The translations under genes and the position numbers were made by a program. A stretch of 64,000 nucleotides of DNA, from contig OY992832.1 in the NCBI GenBank assembly GCA_963921425.1, forward strand, positions 22,976,835 to 23,040,834. Reading direction: 5' to 3'. The stretch comes from Dryas octopetala. Lineage: Eukaryota; Streptophyta; Magnoliopsida; Rosales; Rosaceae. The notes under the pieces were generated by a model. It was not told where the DNA came from and did not search any database. It saw only the letters and a list, made by a program, of their open reading frames with translations. Below, in pieces: positions 12,757 through 22,163 of this stretch. Numbering within the stretch: position 1 is the stretch's first letter; each line of letters begins with the position of its first letter.

Positions 12757-14876
12757 TTTTGAATTTTGATTAATAATTTTTTTGTTTACAAGAGCTCATT
12801 TGAATCTGTGGCTCATCTTCTGTTATTCTGTGACTTCTGTCTGGTGGCTTAGAAGTGGAGTTATATGTTATCTTTATTTGGAGTTTCTCAGGTACTTCCA
12901 GATTCAGGTGTGTGATCTCTTGATTGATTAACAAATTTGAGATAACTTCTCTTTATAAATATATAAAGAAATAGAATATGATTTAGTAGTAATCATAAAT
13001 GTATTTATTACCATTTTTTTTTTTGTTGGAGTGGCATGGCAGGTTTTCATTACTTATAAGCTAGATAGATTATACACACACAATACGTGTGGAATATAGT
13101 GTAACTTGTAGTAGAAATGTGGTGGAATGTTGCATAGGAAGAGAGAATTTGTGGTATGTGGGAGCAAGTGAGAGGTTAGAATTAGAAGTGGGGTAATGTA
13201 ATTACTACATCATCCTTAATTTTTAAACCTATTATTAAAATTTTATGAAGTAAGAAGGGTATAATTGACAAACATATTCTACATCAATTTGGCAAAAAGG
13301 GCTCTCTCAATAATAATAATAAGGATAGATAAATTAATAAAAAATAAAATTCAATTGAACTGAATTCATTTATAAAAAGAAAAAATAAAAACTAAAAAAA
13401 GTGAAGCAACATTAAATCCAAATGGAATACCTGTTCAATAAGCATCTCCCATTTAATAGAGCTCATTTGCTCCAGCAAACTTTCCTTGAGAGGAGCTAGC
13501 CTCTCAACCAAGATATTGCAGCATAATCTAACTGCCTCGCAGCTTGACTCAGATGTAGTACTCCCAGCAGTAAATCCCCCTTGAATTAAGCTCAATGTAT
13601 CAGATTGTACCACTCGTACTTTATCCAAAAGATCTCCACTACCATCACACTGAATTGAACCAAGAGCAAAAGCAGCCATCTGTTTTACCTTAGTCCAGAG
13701 CCCCTGACCTAGTTCAATTCCTCCAACTTCAACAACAACAGACCCATCACTTAGAATGCTTACTTTCCCAGGAGTTGGTCTCAATTGCACTTGATGCACT
13801 ATGGGTACTCGAGAAATTCCTCTTTTCCGCCATTTATTACACCTATTAAATTCCTTTACCATCTCATTCCTTTGGTTAAAGCTTGAAGATGTGGCCAACT
13901 TGTCCAAAATCAAAGGTAAAGTATACTCTAGAGGTTCACCTGCACTATCCTCATAAAATAAATTAAGGCTGTCATACGTGTGAAGATTTATGTTTCTCAC
14001 ATAATCCACTTCCATGGAAAGGGTAGATGCTACATGTTCAATTACAGCTTCAGCAATAAATGAACCCTGCACTTCTCCAGGGGCCCGCATAGCAGACCTA
14101 CTGGGATTGTTTGTTTTGCATACCTTTATGTCGAAAGACAGAGCCCCCCAGTCATACTTCTTAAGTGCACCCAGAACATTGAGTGGCATTATTGTACTTA
14201 TATCTGGGGACATCCCTGCATCAATCAATATATAAAGCTTTAAGGCTGTAATCTTCCCATCAGACTTGAATCCCACAGTATAAGTTATCTTCATGGGATG
14301 CCTTCCTCCTGCCATTATCATATCAGTCTTGCGATTGCAATACATCCTGACAGGGCGGTGTAATTTGTGTGCTGCTAGTGCGCATGCTGTTGCAACCTAA
14401 AATATCAGAATAGCAGAAAAAACTTCCATTATACGAAGGGAATCAAATCATTAAATTATCATAAACATGGGAAACATTAGTAGTTTAACATTGGAAAGAA
14501 AAAAGTCTCATGAAAAGTTTTTAACATCAAAAAACCCAACATAGAAAGACTAAAAATTCTATGTCTATCTAGCTCAGTGAGATTTAAATTAGTTTTGTCC
14601 TAGGTTAACTAGTGGTGGATTCAGACTATTTAGAATCTCCAAAGAACCATCTCAACTAAGAATAATCTAGAACCCCAACTTCTCTTTTCCTTGTTACTTG
14701 TAATCATATTACACAAAATGGAAGAAAACAACTAGATATTTTCTGCGAGTAGTAATGGAGTCAATCATACCATTTTTCTAGATGAAAACATTATCAGATG
14801 TTTGGGTTACGTTTGGCTGCTGAATAAATCAATTTACTCGTAAACTCAAAAACAATTGAAAGATTTTCTTTAGAGT

Positions 14877-14912
<36 letters not shown>

Positions 14913-17900
14913 CTTCAAAGGAAACTGCTTGCTTATCTGTTGAAATATCATACTCATTTCTACAGTAATAACAAATATTTAATGTACACTTAAAATTGGA
15001 AGCCCTCAATTATAATTTAGTAAATTTACTCAAAAAGATGGAATATAAATATTCCTGCAGCTAATACTCACAGGCATGGCTTTTATGGCCTTTCCACCAA
15101 AGCCCCCTCCAACCCTTCTTGTAATTACACGCACACTATTTTCAGGAATACCAAGACACTTTGCAATGACAGAGTGAGAAAACTGAGGGCACTGACTTGA
15201 ACTGTAAACCACCATGCAGTTGTCTTCATCTGGTACAGCAAGGGCAGTTTGTGTCTCCATGTAGAAATAGTATTGTGAACCAAGTTTGATCTGACAGTAA
15301 GGTAAGCAAAGATCATAAATTCTTTTTCTGTATATGTACATATATATATATATAAATCTAACAAGAAAAGTTGAATATCCTAAATTCAAATTAGAAGAGC
15401 AGGAAAGAGTACAAAGGGGCTGGGAAACAAAGAATGACATATAGATGACAAGTACCTTAGCAGAAATAATCTTCTGATCAGCTACAGCCATTCCTTTTGA
15501 TATATCACCAACCTGTTTTGGGTATAAGAAAGGAAGAACCTCAAAAAAACTAGATCTGTTAACAGCCTCTTCTACAGATAGAATTGGTGGCTCTATATCT
15601 TCCATTTCATAATCAACCACCGCAATGTTTGCCGCCAAATCTGCATGTTTCTGTGTATCCGCAACCTAAAAAAGTTCTTTTGATGAGTAAGTCAGAAACA
15701 GAATGCTCATAAGGAAGAAAATGTATTTGTATATAATTTATTTAGGAGAAGGATCCATGACATCCTATTTTTGACACAAGTTTTCAATGGGGCCCACTCC
15801 ATATAGAAGTTTAACGATCCGAACCGTCTATTTTGTAGGTCTCCATTAAAAGATCATCTTTGCCAAAAATTAGGTAAATCGGAAACCGTTTACCTACAAA
15901 GATTAAATGGTCAACATTTCAAGTGTTTATTTTGTTGACCACTTAATCTTTGTAGGTAAACAGTTTCCGATTTACCTAATTTTTTGCAAGGATAATCCTT
16001 TAATAGAGAACTAAAAGATAAGACGGTTTGGATCGTTGAAATCCTATATGGAGTGGGCCCTATTGAAAACTTGTGTCAAAATTTGTGTAAAAAATAGGAT
16101 GCCATGAATCCGCCCCCATTTATTTATTTATAAATATTTTACATTTATTCAAACAACAAGATTGCTAGATGATAACAATGGAATCATGGAATTACCACAA
16201 AAGCAAGGGGCTGACCAGCACATTGAGTAAGGTCATCAGCAAAAAGAGGTTCACAACCAAATACAGTCTTAGCTCCCACGTTTTCCCCGCCATTGGGGAT
16301 ATCTTTAATAGATATGACTGCAAAAACTCCATCTGGATGTGGTTTAGTTTTGAATTTGATTCCCTTCACCCGTGCCAAAGGCTTTGTGCTATAAATGAAT
16401 GCTCCATGCAAGCAATTTATTGGTGACGGAATGTCATCTACATACACAGCCTCACCTACATGTTGATTGGCATGAATGAGATAAGCACTTTAGCTGTCAA
16501 GAGCGTGAAGCAATAAACCCAAGAAATTATAAAAACTAAATGGAAAAGATATGCGGTCAGTTCAATCAAAACTAATCATGAGACGGATGTCACGGATCAT
16601 AAAAGAAATATTAAAGTCATTCCAATCCACTGTTTCTTGGCTGGATGAAACATAAATCCAGCTTGGTAACAAAAGCTAGGGTCAAACCCAACTTGGTACA
16701 AAAGCTAGGGACAGAATGATTGTTAAAAAGGTCTGTTTAGAAATTATATCATGGATAAAATGTTTTTAATTTTAAAAGGAGAGTGGGGGGAGGGGGGGAG
16801 GGATATTGTTTATTGTTTATTGCTATAAACAATAAAATAACATAACAGTGGACAAGAAGTCCACCCCAGAAATACAAAAAAAACACTGATTACACATAAA
16901 TATACTATTTCTGTGCAAACAAAAACCAAAGCCCACAATTAACCCCAAAGCTTTCCAAACTAACAGAATAGCAGATAGAGACAGCGAAGAAAAAGGACAA
17001 ATGAAAAACAAAAAAACACACGCACAGGGAAAGGAGATTTTTTCTAGCAACAAAATATAACCTAAGCCCAGAGACTGAAGATTTAAATTTTTCTATATCT
17101 TCATACCTTAAATGTGAGTAATAAGTTTAAAACAAATATATCACCATTAGCATCAAAGAGACCAAAAAAAGGATACTAGTAATTTGACATCCTCATAATC
17201 ATGTAAATAATAACGAACCTGAAGCTTGGATGGCAGCCCCAGATTTTGTAATTGGCTCACCAACTGGATAATACTCTGTACTTGAATTGAGCACCTGTTT
17301 AGCAGATGCTAGAACAGATGGAATCTTATCATTATAACTTTGGTTCTTTTTTGGCTTGGAAGCCTTGGCCAACAAAGTATATTCCAAGAAACCATCAGAA
17401 ATTTCAGCTTCACTGTCAATAAAGGGACTAAAGAACTCAAATAGAAAACCGCTAGCCAAGCTTGACCTGTAAGCAGGAGCCATAGTGCCTTCTTCAGGAA
17501 CCACAGTAGCTCTTACTAATTTAATAGCTTCATACAAAACACCAGCACTCAGCAATTTTCCTGTTAAAAATTCCTCAACCTTTCTTGCTCTAATTGCATG
17601 TTTAGTCCCATAAGCACCAAAAGACAGACAACAGTGATCTACCCTAATTCCAGTAAAAGTATTACATGAAGAAACTTCAGCCAAGAAGGCAGCATTTAAG
17701 TAAGGCAATGCGTTTCCTAGCGGTCTGGGTGCAGCTCGATAGGTTTCAAACAGCATCATGGTGTTGGTTTCTGGAGAAACTTTTCTAACAGCATCCCAAT
17801 TTGGGATTTTAACACTTAGAAGTACACTTTCGGGATCCAATGGAGGTCTTTTCAGCAAATCCTCCAACATAATCATTTCAGATCTAGTACCACTAATTAT

Positions 17901-19585
17901 ATCTACTGTTGAATCCACAGCAAGAAGTATTGTAGCAATATCTGAAGGAAAGCATTTTCTTTGTGCCATCACCAAATTCCCTCCAATACTAGCTGTATTT
18001 CTGACAAACCCTGAAGCAATTTTCTCCATATGATCGGAAATTATTTTAAACACTACCTCACCTCTCGAGAGAAATTCAACTTTGCTGTTTTTCTTTAAAG
18101 CTTCAATAACCTTAGAGATTGTTACAACTGCTCCAATCTCAACCCCTGTTCGGTCCATCCTAATCATTGATAGTTCGGGAACATTTTTGAGATCAATGTA
18201 TCTGTCATAGCCTTTTAGCTCTTTGTAATAACCCATCCCTGTGTTACCAACAACTAATTTCATCTCACTTTTATTATTCAAATCAGTTTCTTTTAATAAG
18301 CTTTGAAGCTCCTCAACACTAACAGGATTGTACCAACCATATCTCTTAGGATCCAAATGCGTAGCAGACCTGATTTCATTTCTTAAAAACTCAGGAAATG
18401 TACAAATCTCACCATTACGGTTATATAGAGGTAAATTATTTATCTTTACTTCCTTACTGTCTCCCTTTCTCCAAAAAGAGTTGAACCCCAAATCCTCCAT
18501 ATCAACATCAGCTGAAAAACTCTTGCAGGCATCAGCAATTGATCGATACCCAGTACAACGACAGAGGTTTCCTGCAATAGCCTTTTCAGCTTCAGAAACA
18601 GTCAGCTTGGAGAAGCCAGGAGGGGGCTCCTCTCGATTGGTCTTATTAGCATTGACAAGAGCTCCAAAGAGTGAAACACACATGCCGGGAGTGCAAAAGC
18701 CGCATTGAGAAGCATGGAAACCAGCAATCCTTTGGTGAATTGGGTGGAACCCATCTTTGCTATTTCCAAGGCCTTCAGATGTTGTAATCGAGCATCCATT
18801 TATGCTGCAAAGTAGTGTGAGACATGAACTTACAGTAAAATCTTCCACTTTGTCAAGAACAGGGTCGTACTTGGACAGTAGCACAACACAAGCACCACAA
18901 CCACCTGCAACCATATTTTTAAGCTTATTAAACCGTCTCCAACTTTCTGGGGATAATTCATAATCAGACATAATAAGAATGTTAAAAGGTTAGCAAACAC
19001 AATTTATAACAAGAAATAGAAAGATTATTACTGCAAAGCCTGAAATTACAGACTCATCAGCATAAAAGAAGCCTTTTACTTTGGTTTACAATAACTTACT
19101 GCAACATTATTTTAGATAATACACCAAAATTCAGAATATGACCTACTTTTTCTTTTCCTCAGTTAGAAAAAAGAGTACAGTTACATCAACAAGCATTAAC
19201 CAGCACTCAGACAAAGCCTTCAAATGAACCTTTCTATTTGCATATATATACACATCAGAGCAGACACAAACAAAACCCATATCCTCTAATACGTCAAAAG
19301 ACCAGTACAACTGTATAACACACTCAAGTTCAACATAGAGGAAACTAAACACACCAATCACTCTGACCCAGAAACGAAATTACACCAATCACAAAGACAC
19401 ACACACATATGTATATAGAGAGAAAGAGGACCTTCGCCACAGCTGAGCTTGACACTTTTGAAGCGAGTCTGGGTACGCAAGAACTCAAGCAAAGTAGTTG
19501 AAGGGTCGACAGTTGGGAGCTCAAACCTCTCCCCATTAACAGCGAAAACCAGAGTAGCTCTTCTTGTTGCTTCTGTTTCGGCCAT
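3657..19585 (-). CDS. AAO: Aldehyde oxidase (molybdenum cofactor, AAO family)
   Basis: Cytosolic molybdo-flavoenzyme that oxidises aldehydes to acids; family members make abscisic acid from abscisic aldehyde or act on indole-3-acetaldehyde. Exons, in gene order: 19585-19432, 18904-17219, 16455-16196, 15665-15456, 15290-15072, 14396-13431, 11962-11867, 11639-11541, 11311-11122, 3910-3657. All phases join, giving 1377 aa, close to the usual length (about 1330-1370). Seen in order: N-terminal 2Fe-2S cysteines (CGEGGCGAC, C49/C54/C57), second 2Fe-2S domain (QCGFCTPGMC and GNLCRCTGYRSIADAC), FAD domain (VVGNTGMGYY, NTASIGGNL), then molybdopterin domain (RRVGGGFGGK, AMRAPGEVQGSFIAEA, GGFTAGSTTSES) and the catalytic-Glu motif GEPPLLLAVSVH in the last exon. 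No frame damage was found. The paralogue (AAO1 to AAO4 type) and substrate cannot be assigned from sequence alone. Start chosen because MAETEATRRATLVFAVNGERF is the family-like N terminus. Confidence 0.93.
4127..7696. mobile_element. Composite TIR-element region with CT/GA tracts
   Basis: The left end (about 4127-4176) reads AAATTTGCACAAATCCCAC and later TGTGCAATCA. The right end (about 7635-7696) is its inverted counterpart (GGTATTTGTGCAAATTT, with TGATTGCACACAGACC before it). A second, partial copy of the inner motif GTGTGCAATCACCACCC lies at about 5193-5210, so more than one element may be nested. I could not prove a target-site duplication; flanks ATACTTAG and ATACTTAA are suggestive only. 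The interior holds CT-rich pseudo-coding sequence (4730-5070), a GA run at 6434-6505 and another at 7293-7332. No transposase was seen. Confidence 0.5.
7838..9251. mobile_element. Non-autonomous MULE-like element, 9-bp TSD
   Basis: The ends are GGTTTTTTTTGCACTAATA and, reversed, GGCTTTTTTGCACTAATAG. Inside each end follow CACCCAT, GTGTGCACAAATA or ATGTGCACAAATA, and a GGCACC-type box. The element is flanked by perfect 9-bp duplications TTTCATAAA at 7829-7837 and 9252-9260. Length is 1414 bp. The interior carries GA/CT-rich sequence (GA run 8630-8667) but no transposase. A 9-bp duplication and long terminal repeats fit Mutator-like elements. It lies in the last intron of the aldehyde oxidase gene. 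Confidence 0.88.
9500..9662. mobile_element. Right-end fragment of the same MULE-like family
   Basis: The segment ends GGTATTAGTGCTAAAAAGCC and includes GGTGCCACATTGTCAC and GGGTGGTTAATTG. These match the right end of the 7838-9251 element, with extra AAATAAAA repeats. No left end or duplication was found for it, so it is a truncated copy or the edge of an older, broken insertion. Confidence 0.7.
9864..10921. mobile_element. Non-autonomous hAT-like element, 8-bp TSD
   Basis: Terminal inverted repeats CAAGGTTTTAAAAAGCGC (left) and CAAGGTTTTAAATCGCTA (right, reversed) bound a 1058-bp element. Perfect 8-bp duplications ACAGCTAC flank it at 9856-9863 and 10922-10929. Subterminal DNA is rich in GCGC/ACGC motifs. 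The interior near 10500-10700 looks like degraded coding sequence (acidic codons) but I could not identify a transposase domain. An 8-bp duplication fits the hAT superfamily. Confidence 0.87.
11865..11867 (-). other. GC-AG intron donor in the aldehyde oxidase gene
   Basis: Exon 7 must end ...GTGAGTGAG to encode the family-conserved GAAVSE before VEVNLLTG. The next bases are GCAAGT, the classic GC-AG donor. A standard-looking GT donor (GTGAGT) sits 9 bases upstream and in the same phase. Its use would delete only V-S-E. Confidence 0.75.
12167..12770. mobile_element. Left-end fragment of MULE-like family with GA microsatellite
   Basis: It begins GGCATTTTTGCACTAATACC and continues with GGGGGTGTGCACAAATACC and GGTGCCAAAGTGGCACC. 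This matches the left end of the 7838-9251 element. CT-rich sequence (12420-12640) and a GA run (about 12694-12752) follow. No matching right end was found before the exon at 13431. It lies in intron 6 of the aldehyde oxidase gene. Confidence 0.7.
15745..16117. mobile_element. 373-bp stem-loop MITE, 9-bp TSD
   Basis: The two halves are inverted copies of each other, from the outer ends GGAGAAGGATCCATGACATC and (reversed) GGGGGCGGATTCATGGCATC to the centre. The centre pairs TTAGGTAAATCGG with CCGATTTACCTAA and AAAGATTAA with TTAATCTTT. The 9-bp flanks ATTTATTTA (15736-15744 and 16118-16126) are identical. Transcribed, it would fold into one long hairpin. It sits in intron 3 of the aldehyde oxidase gene. 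The duplication length suggests a MULE-type MITE. Confidence 0.9.
16800..17060 (-). mobile_element. Possible LINE 3' tail
   Basis: On the minus strand this reads as a T-rich, pyrimidine-heavy non-coding stretch ending TTTATAGCAATAAACAATAAACAATA. That resembles the 3' end of plant non-LTR retrotransposons. No reverse transcriptase sequence is present. It lies in intron 2 of the aldehyde oxidase gene. The call rests on style only. Confidence 0.25.
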
Positions 19586-20129
19586 AATTTCCGAGACCCA
19601 CTGAACTTCAGAGGCAGAGCTACAGCTACCACCGATACTAAATCACACATCACTCGAAATCCCACTCACTCCAGAAAAAGAAAAACACTCATTCAGAAGA
19701 TTCGACACCATGATGTCACCATCAGACCAATCAATTCTTTATTACCTTGTCGATTGTCATTTTCTCCATACGTTTTAGAGCATTTTCAAACGGGTTTCTA
19801 ACCGCCTTGTTGATCCTCTACCAGGAAAACTAGGCTTTCATTCAATCTGACTGTTGAAAAATATTCAACGATTCAGATCACGCCACGTCAGCTATACGGA
19901 GGAAAAGAACGTCCTATCTTGTCTCTCGTTACGGAAAAAGAAATAGAAAAGGAATTTAAGGAAGGTGATGATGGGTTTGGTATGGGGTTGACTGTTGAAC
20001 ACCGGAGAGAGACTTTTGGTAGAGAGAGTAGGACTTGGAAATCTGTTGGAATTGGATTATTGGAGGTTCATACGGTATCTCTGAATATTCGAAAGAAAAT
20101 GGAGGAAAATTGACGGCATGAATATGTAA
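19586..20129. other. Intergenic region with the aldehyde oxidase promoter
   Basis: This covers the likely 5' untranslated and promoter region of the minus-strand aldehyde oxidase gene. No other gene is supported. The open frames here are short and unlike known proteins. It ends at the foldback element. Confidence 0.5.
19883..19890 (-). promoter_or_regulatory. ACGT-core (bZIP/ABRE-like) motif
   Basis: On the minus strand the sequence reads TGACGTGG, an ACGT-core site of the kind bound by bZIP factors. It lies about 300 bases upstream of the aldehyde oxidase start codon. Such sites occur by chance, so regulation by it is only a suggestion. Confidence 0.3.
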
Positions 20130-21125
20130 GAGGGCTGCTATTTGCACACCCCTTTTTTTCTTTTTGCACACCCTTTTTCTCTTTTTTTCTCTTACGCACC
20201 CCACACACTTACCTCAAATTCAAAACCTCTCAACACACACCCAACCCATTACCAAAATACCCTCATTTCATTACACACCATCCCCTCTTTCCCTCTCTTT
20301 TTTCTCTCGTTCACACCCCCCTTCCCCTGTTTTTTTTTTTTTTTCCTTCTTCTCCAACCCTCCCCCAGCCAGTCCCTCCACCCAACCCACCCAACCCACC
20401 CAGCCCCTCAACCCCTTCCCTCTCCGACCAACCTCCCTGCATGCAGCACCGGCCACTCTCCTCAATCCCTCTCTCTCCTCCCCGCATGCAGCAGCACCAC
20501 CTCACTCCCTCCCCCCGTTTCACCCGACCCACCCAGCCCATCTCTCCCGCACCCTCCCTGCACCACCTTCCTCCCTCTCTCTTCCCCGGCAGCACCACCT
20601 CCCCGTCACATTCTCTCTCCTAGCTCCCTTTCTCTCTCTCGCGACTCCACCTCCCCGCAACACCACCTCTCCTGCAAGCTCCGCGAAGCCCAACTGCCGA
20701 CTCCAACTCCTTCCAGTCACCTTGTGCAGCACTGAGCTCAAACACTCGCCCGCCCAACTGCCTGGTCGCATCGTCGATGGAGCAGCTGGGCACTTCTCCG
20801 GGGTGGAAGCTCAACGGTGCGACGCGGGAGTGGCGCTGGCAGCAGCTTGGCTCTGTTAGAGACAAGACAGAGAAATGGAGAGAGGAGAGAAAATGAGGAG
20901 GTGACCGGTGGTGGTCTCACCTCTCGCCCAAGCAGAAAAAAAAAAAAAAAAAAAAAAGGTGGCAGTGGTTCGGCAGACCAGTGCCGAACCCGTCTGTTTC
21001 GTTGACAGGTAACCGCCGAACGAACCTAGTTTGTTCGGCGGTTACCTGTCGAACGAAACCGACGGGTTCGGCACTGGTCTGCCGAACCACCTGCCACCCT
21101 TTTTTTTTTTTTTCTATTTGCTTGG

Positions 21126-21178
<53 letters not shown>

Positions 21179-21532
21179 ATGTGGTAGTGGTGGTGGCTGT
21201 TTTGGTGGTGCAGGGGCTGGGGGGGTTGGTGCAGGGGCTGGAGGCCTAGGTGGGTTGGGTGGAGGGGGGAGGCCGGAGGGGGAGGGGGAGGGAGGGAGGG
21301 GTGGGTCGGGTGAGGGGTTGAGGGGCTAGGTGGGTTGGGTGGAGGGGCTGGCTGGGGGAAGGTTGGAGAAGAAGAAGAAGAAAAAAAAAAACAGGGGAAA
21401 GGGGGTGTGAACAAGAGAAAAAAGAGAGGGAAAGAAGGGAGGGGGTTTATTGTCTTTTTTTTTTTTGAGTTTTTTTTTTTTCTAATAGGGGTGTGCAAAA
21501 AGAAAAAAAAAGGTGTGCAAATAGTAACTCTC
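20130..21532. mobile_element. 1.4-kb foldback transposable element
   Basis: The ends are GAGGGCTGCTATTTGCACAC and (reversed) GAGAGTTACTATTTGCACAC. They are flanked by ATATGTAA at 20122-20129 and 21533-21540 (8 bp exact). The arms are long inverted repeats. The left part (20270-20450: CTCTTTCCCTCTC, CACCCCCC, CCAACCCTCCCCCAGCCAG) is the complement of the right part (about 21290-21460). An inner palindrome (20958-21099) has near-perfect arms. A GA run lies at 21128-21174. Open frames here are proline/serine- or glycine/arginine-rich artefacts. No transposase was seen. Confidence 0.85.
20958..21099. repeat. Near-perfect 142-bp palindrome
   Basis: The left arm starts GGTGGCAGTGGTTCGGCAG and the right arm ends with its near reverse complement CTGCCGAACCACCTGCCACC. 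Arms are about 67 bases with a short centre (CTAGTTT). They contain GTTCGGCGG/CCGCCGAAC pairs. Poly-A on the left and poly-T on the right extend the pairing. Confidence 0.85.
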
Positions 21533-21540
21533 ATATGTAA

Positions 21541-22163
21541 AAGAGTTGGTTGACACGTTGGAGGACGAGGACGACGTGTGCGACACATGGTTCTTTTAGA
21601 CAATAAAGTGATATTTCTTACCCAAAAAAAAAGAGAGTAAAGTGATATTCGTGCAATAAATCAAGGACTCTAGAATTTCGAAATGAAATTGGTGGAGGAA
21701 AGTGAGATTCATTGTCTAAATTGTATAATTGAGAGACTGCTCATGAAAGTAACCCTACGAAGCAATGAACCTTATCACCAAAATTGTCTTTATAATATAC
21801 AATGGATAAAACCATTTCTCCTCTGTTATATGGTTATTTACACTCAATCAATACTTCAATAGTGTCCCACAACAAGTAGATATCCTTCACTCTTAGGTGG
21901 AAAAAAGACCAACAAAATCATCTAACTTTACGCACACAAAGAAACACGAATCTCCTTCCTTGCACCGGTACATGATGAACAAAATTGAGAAGAACATCTA
22001 ATGGAGCTATCAAGGCCTGAGGAATCCCACACATCAGCTGGACACATCTTCTGCTATGATCCTAGGAGAAATTACTTCCCTCAATCAGTGTAACCAATGG
22101 AGCTGCTTCAAGCATATAAGAATTGCCATTTGTCACTAGTTGCAACTATCAGGCATCAGAGAT
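21541..22163. other. Intergenic, 3' side of GCP6
   Basis: No gene is supported. The right part is the probable 3' untranslated region of the minus-strand GCP6 gene, which stops at 22164. Confidence 0.4.

Noticed and set aside
20142..20859. Long Pro/Ser/Leu-rich open frames on the plus strand, with Gly/Arg-rich frames on the minus strand
   Set aside because: They lie in the CT-rich arm of the foldback element; composition alone explains the lack of stops.
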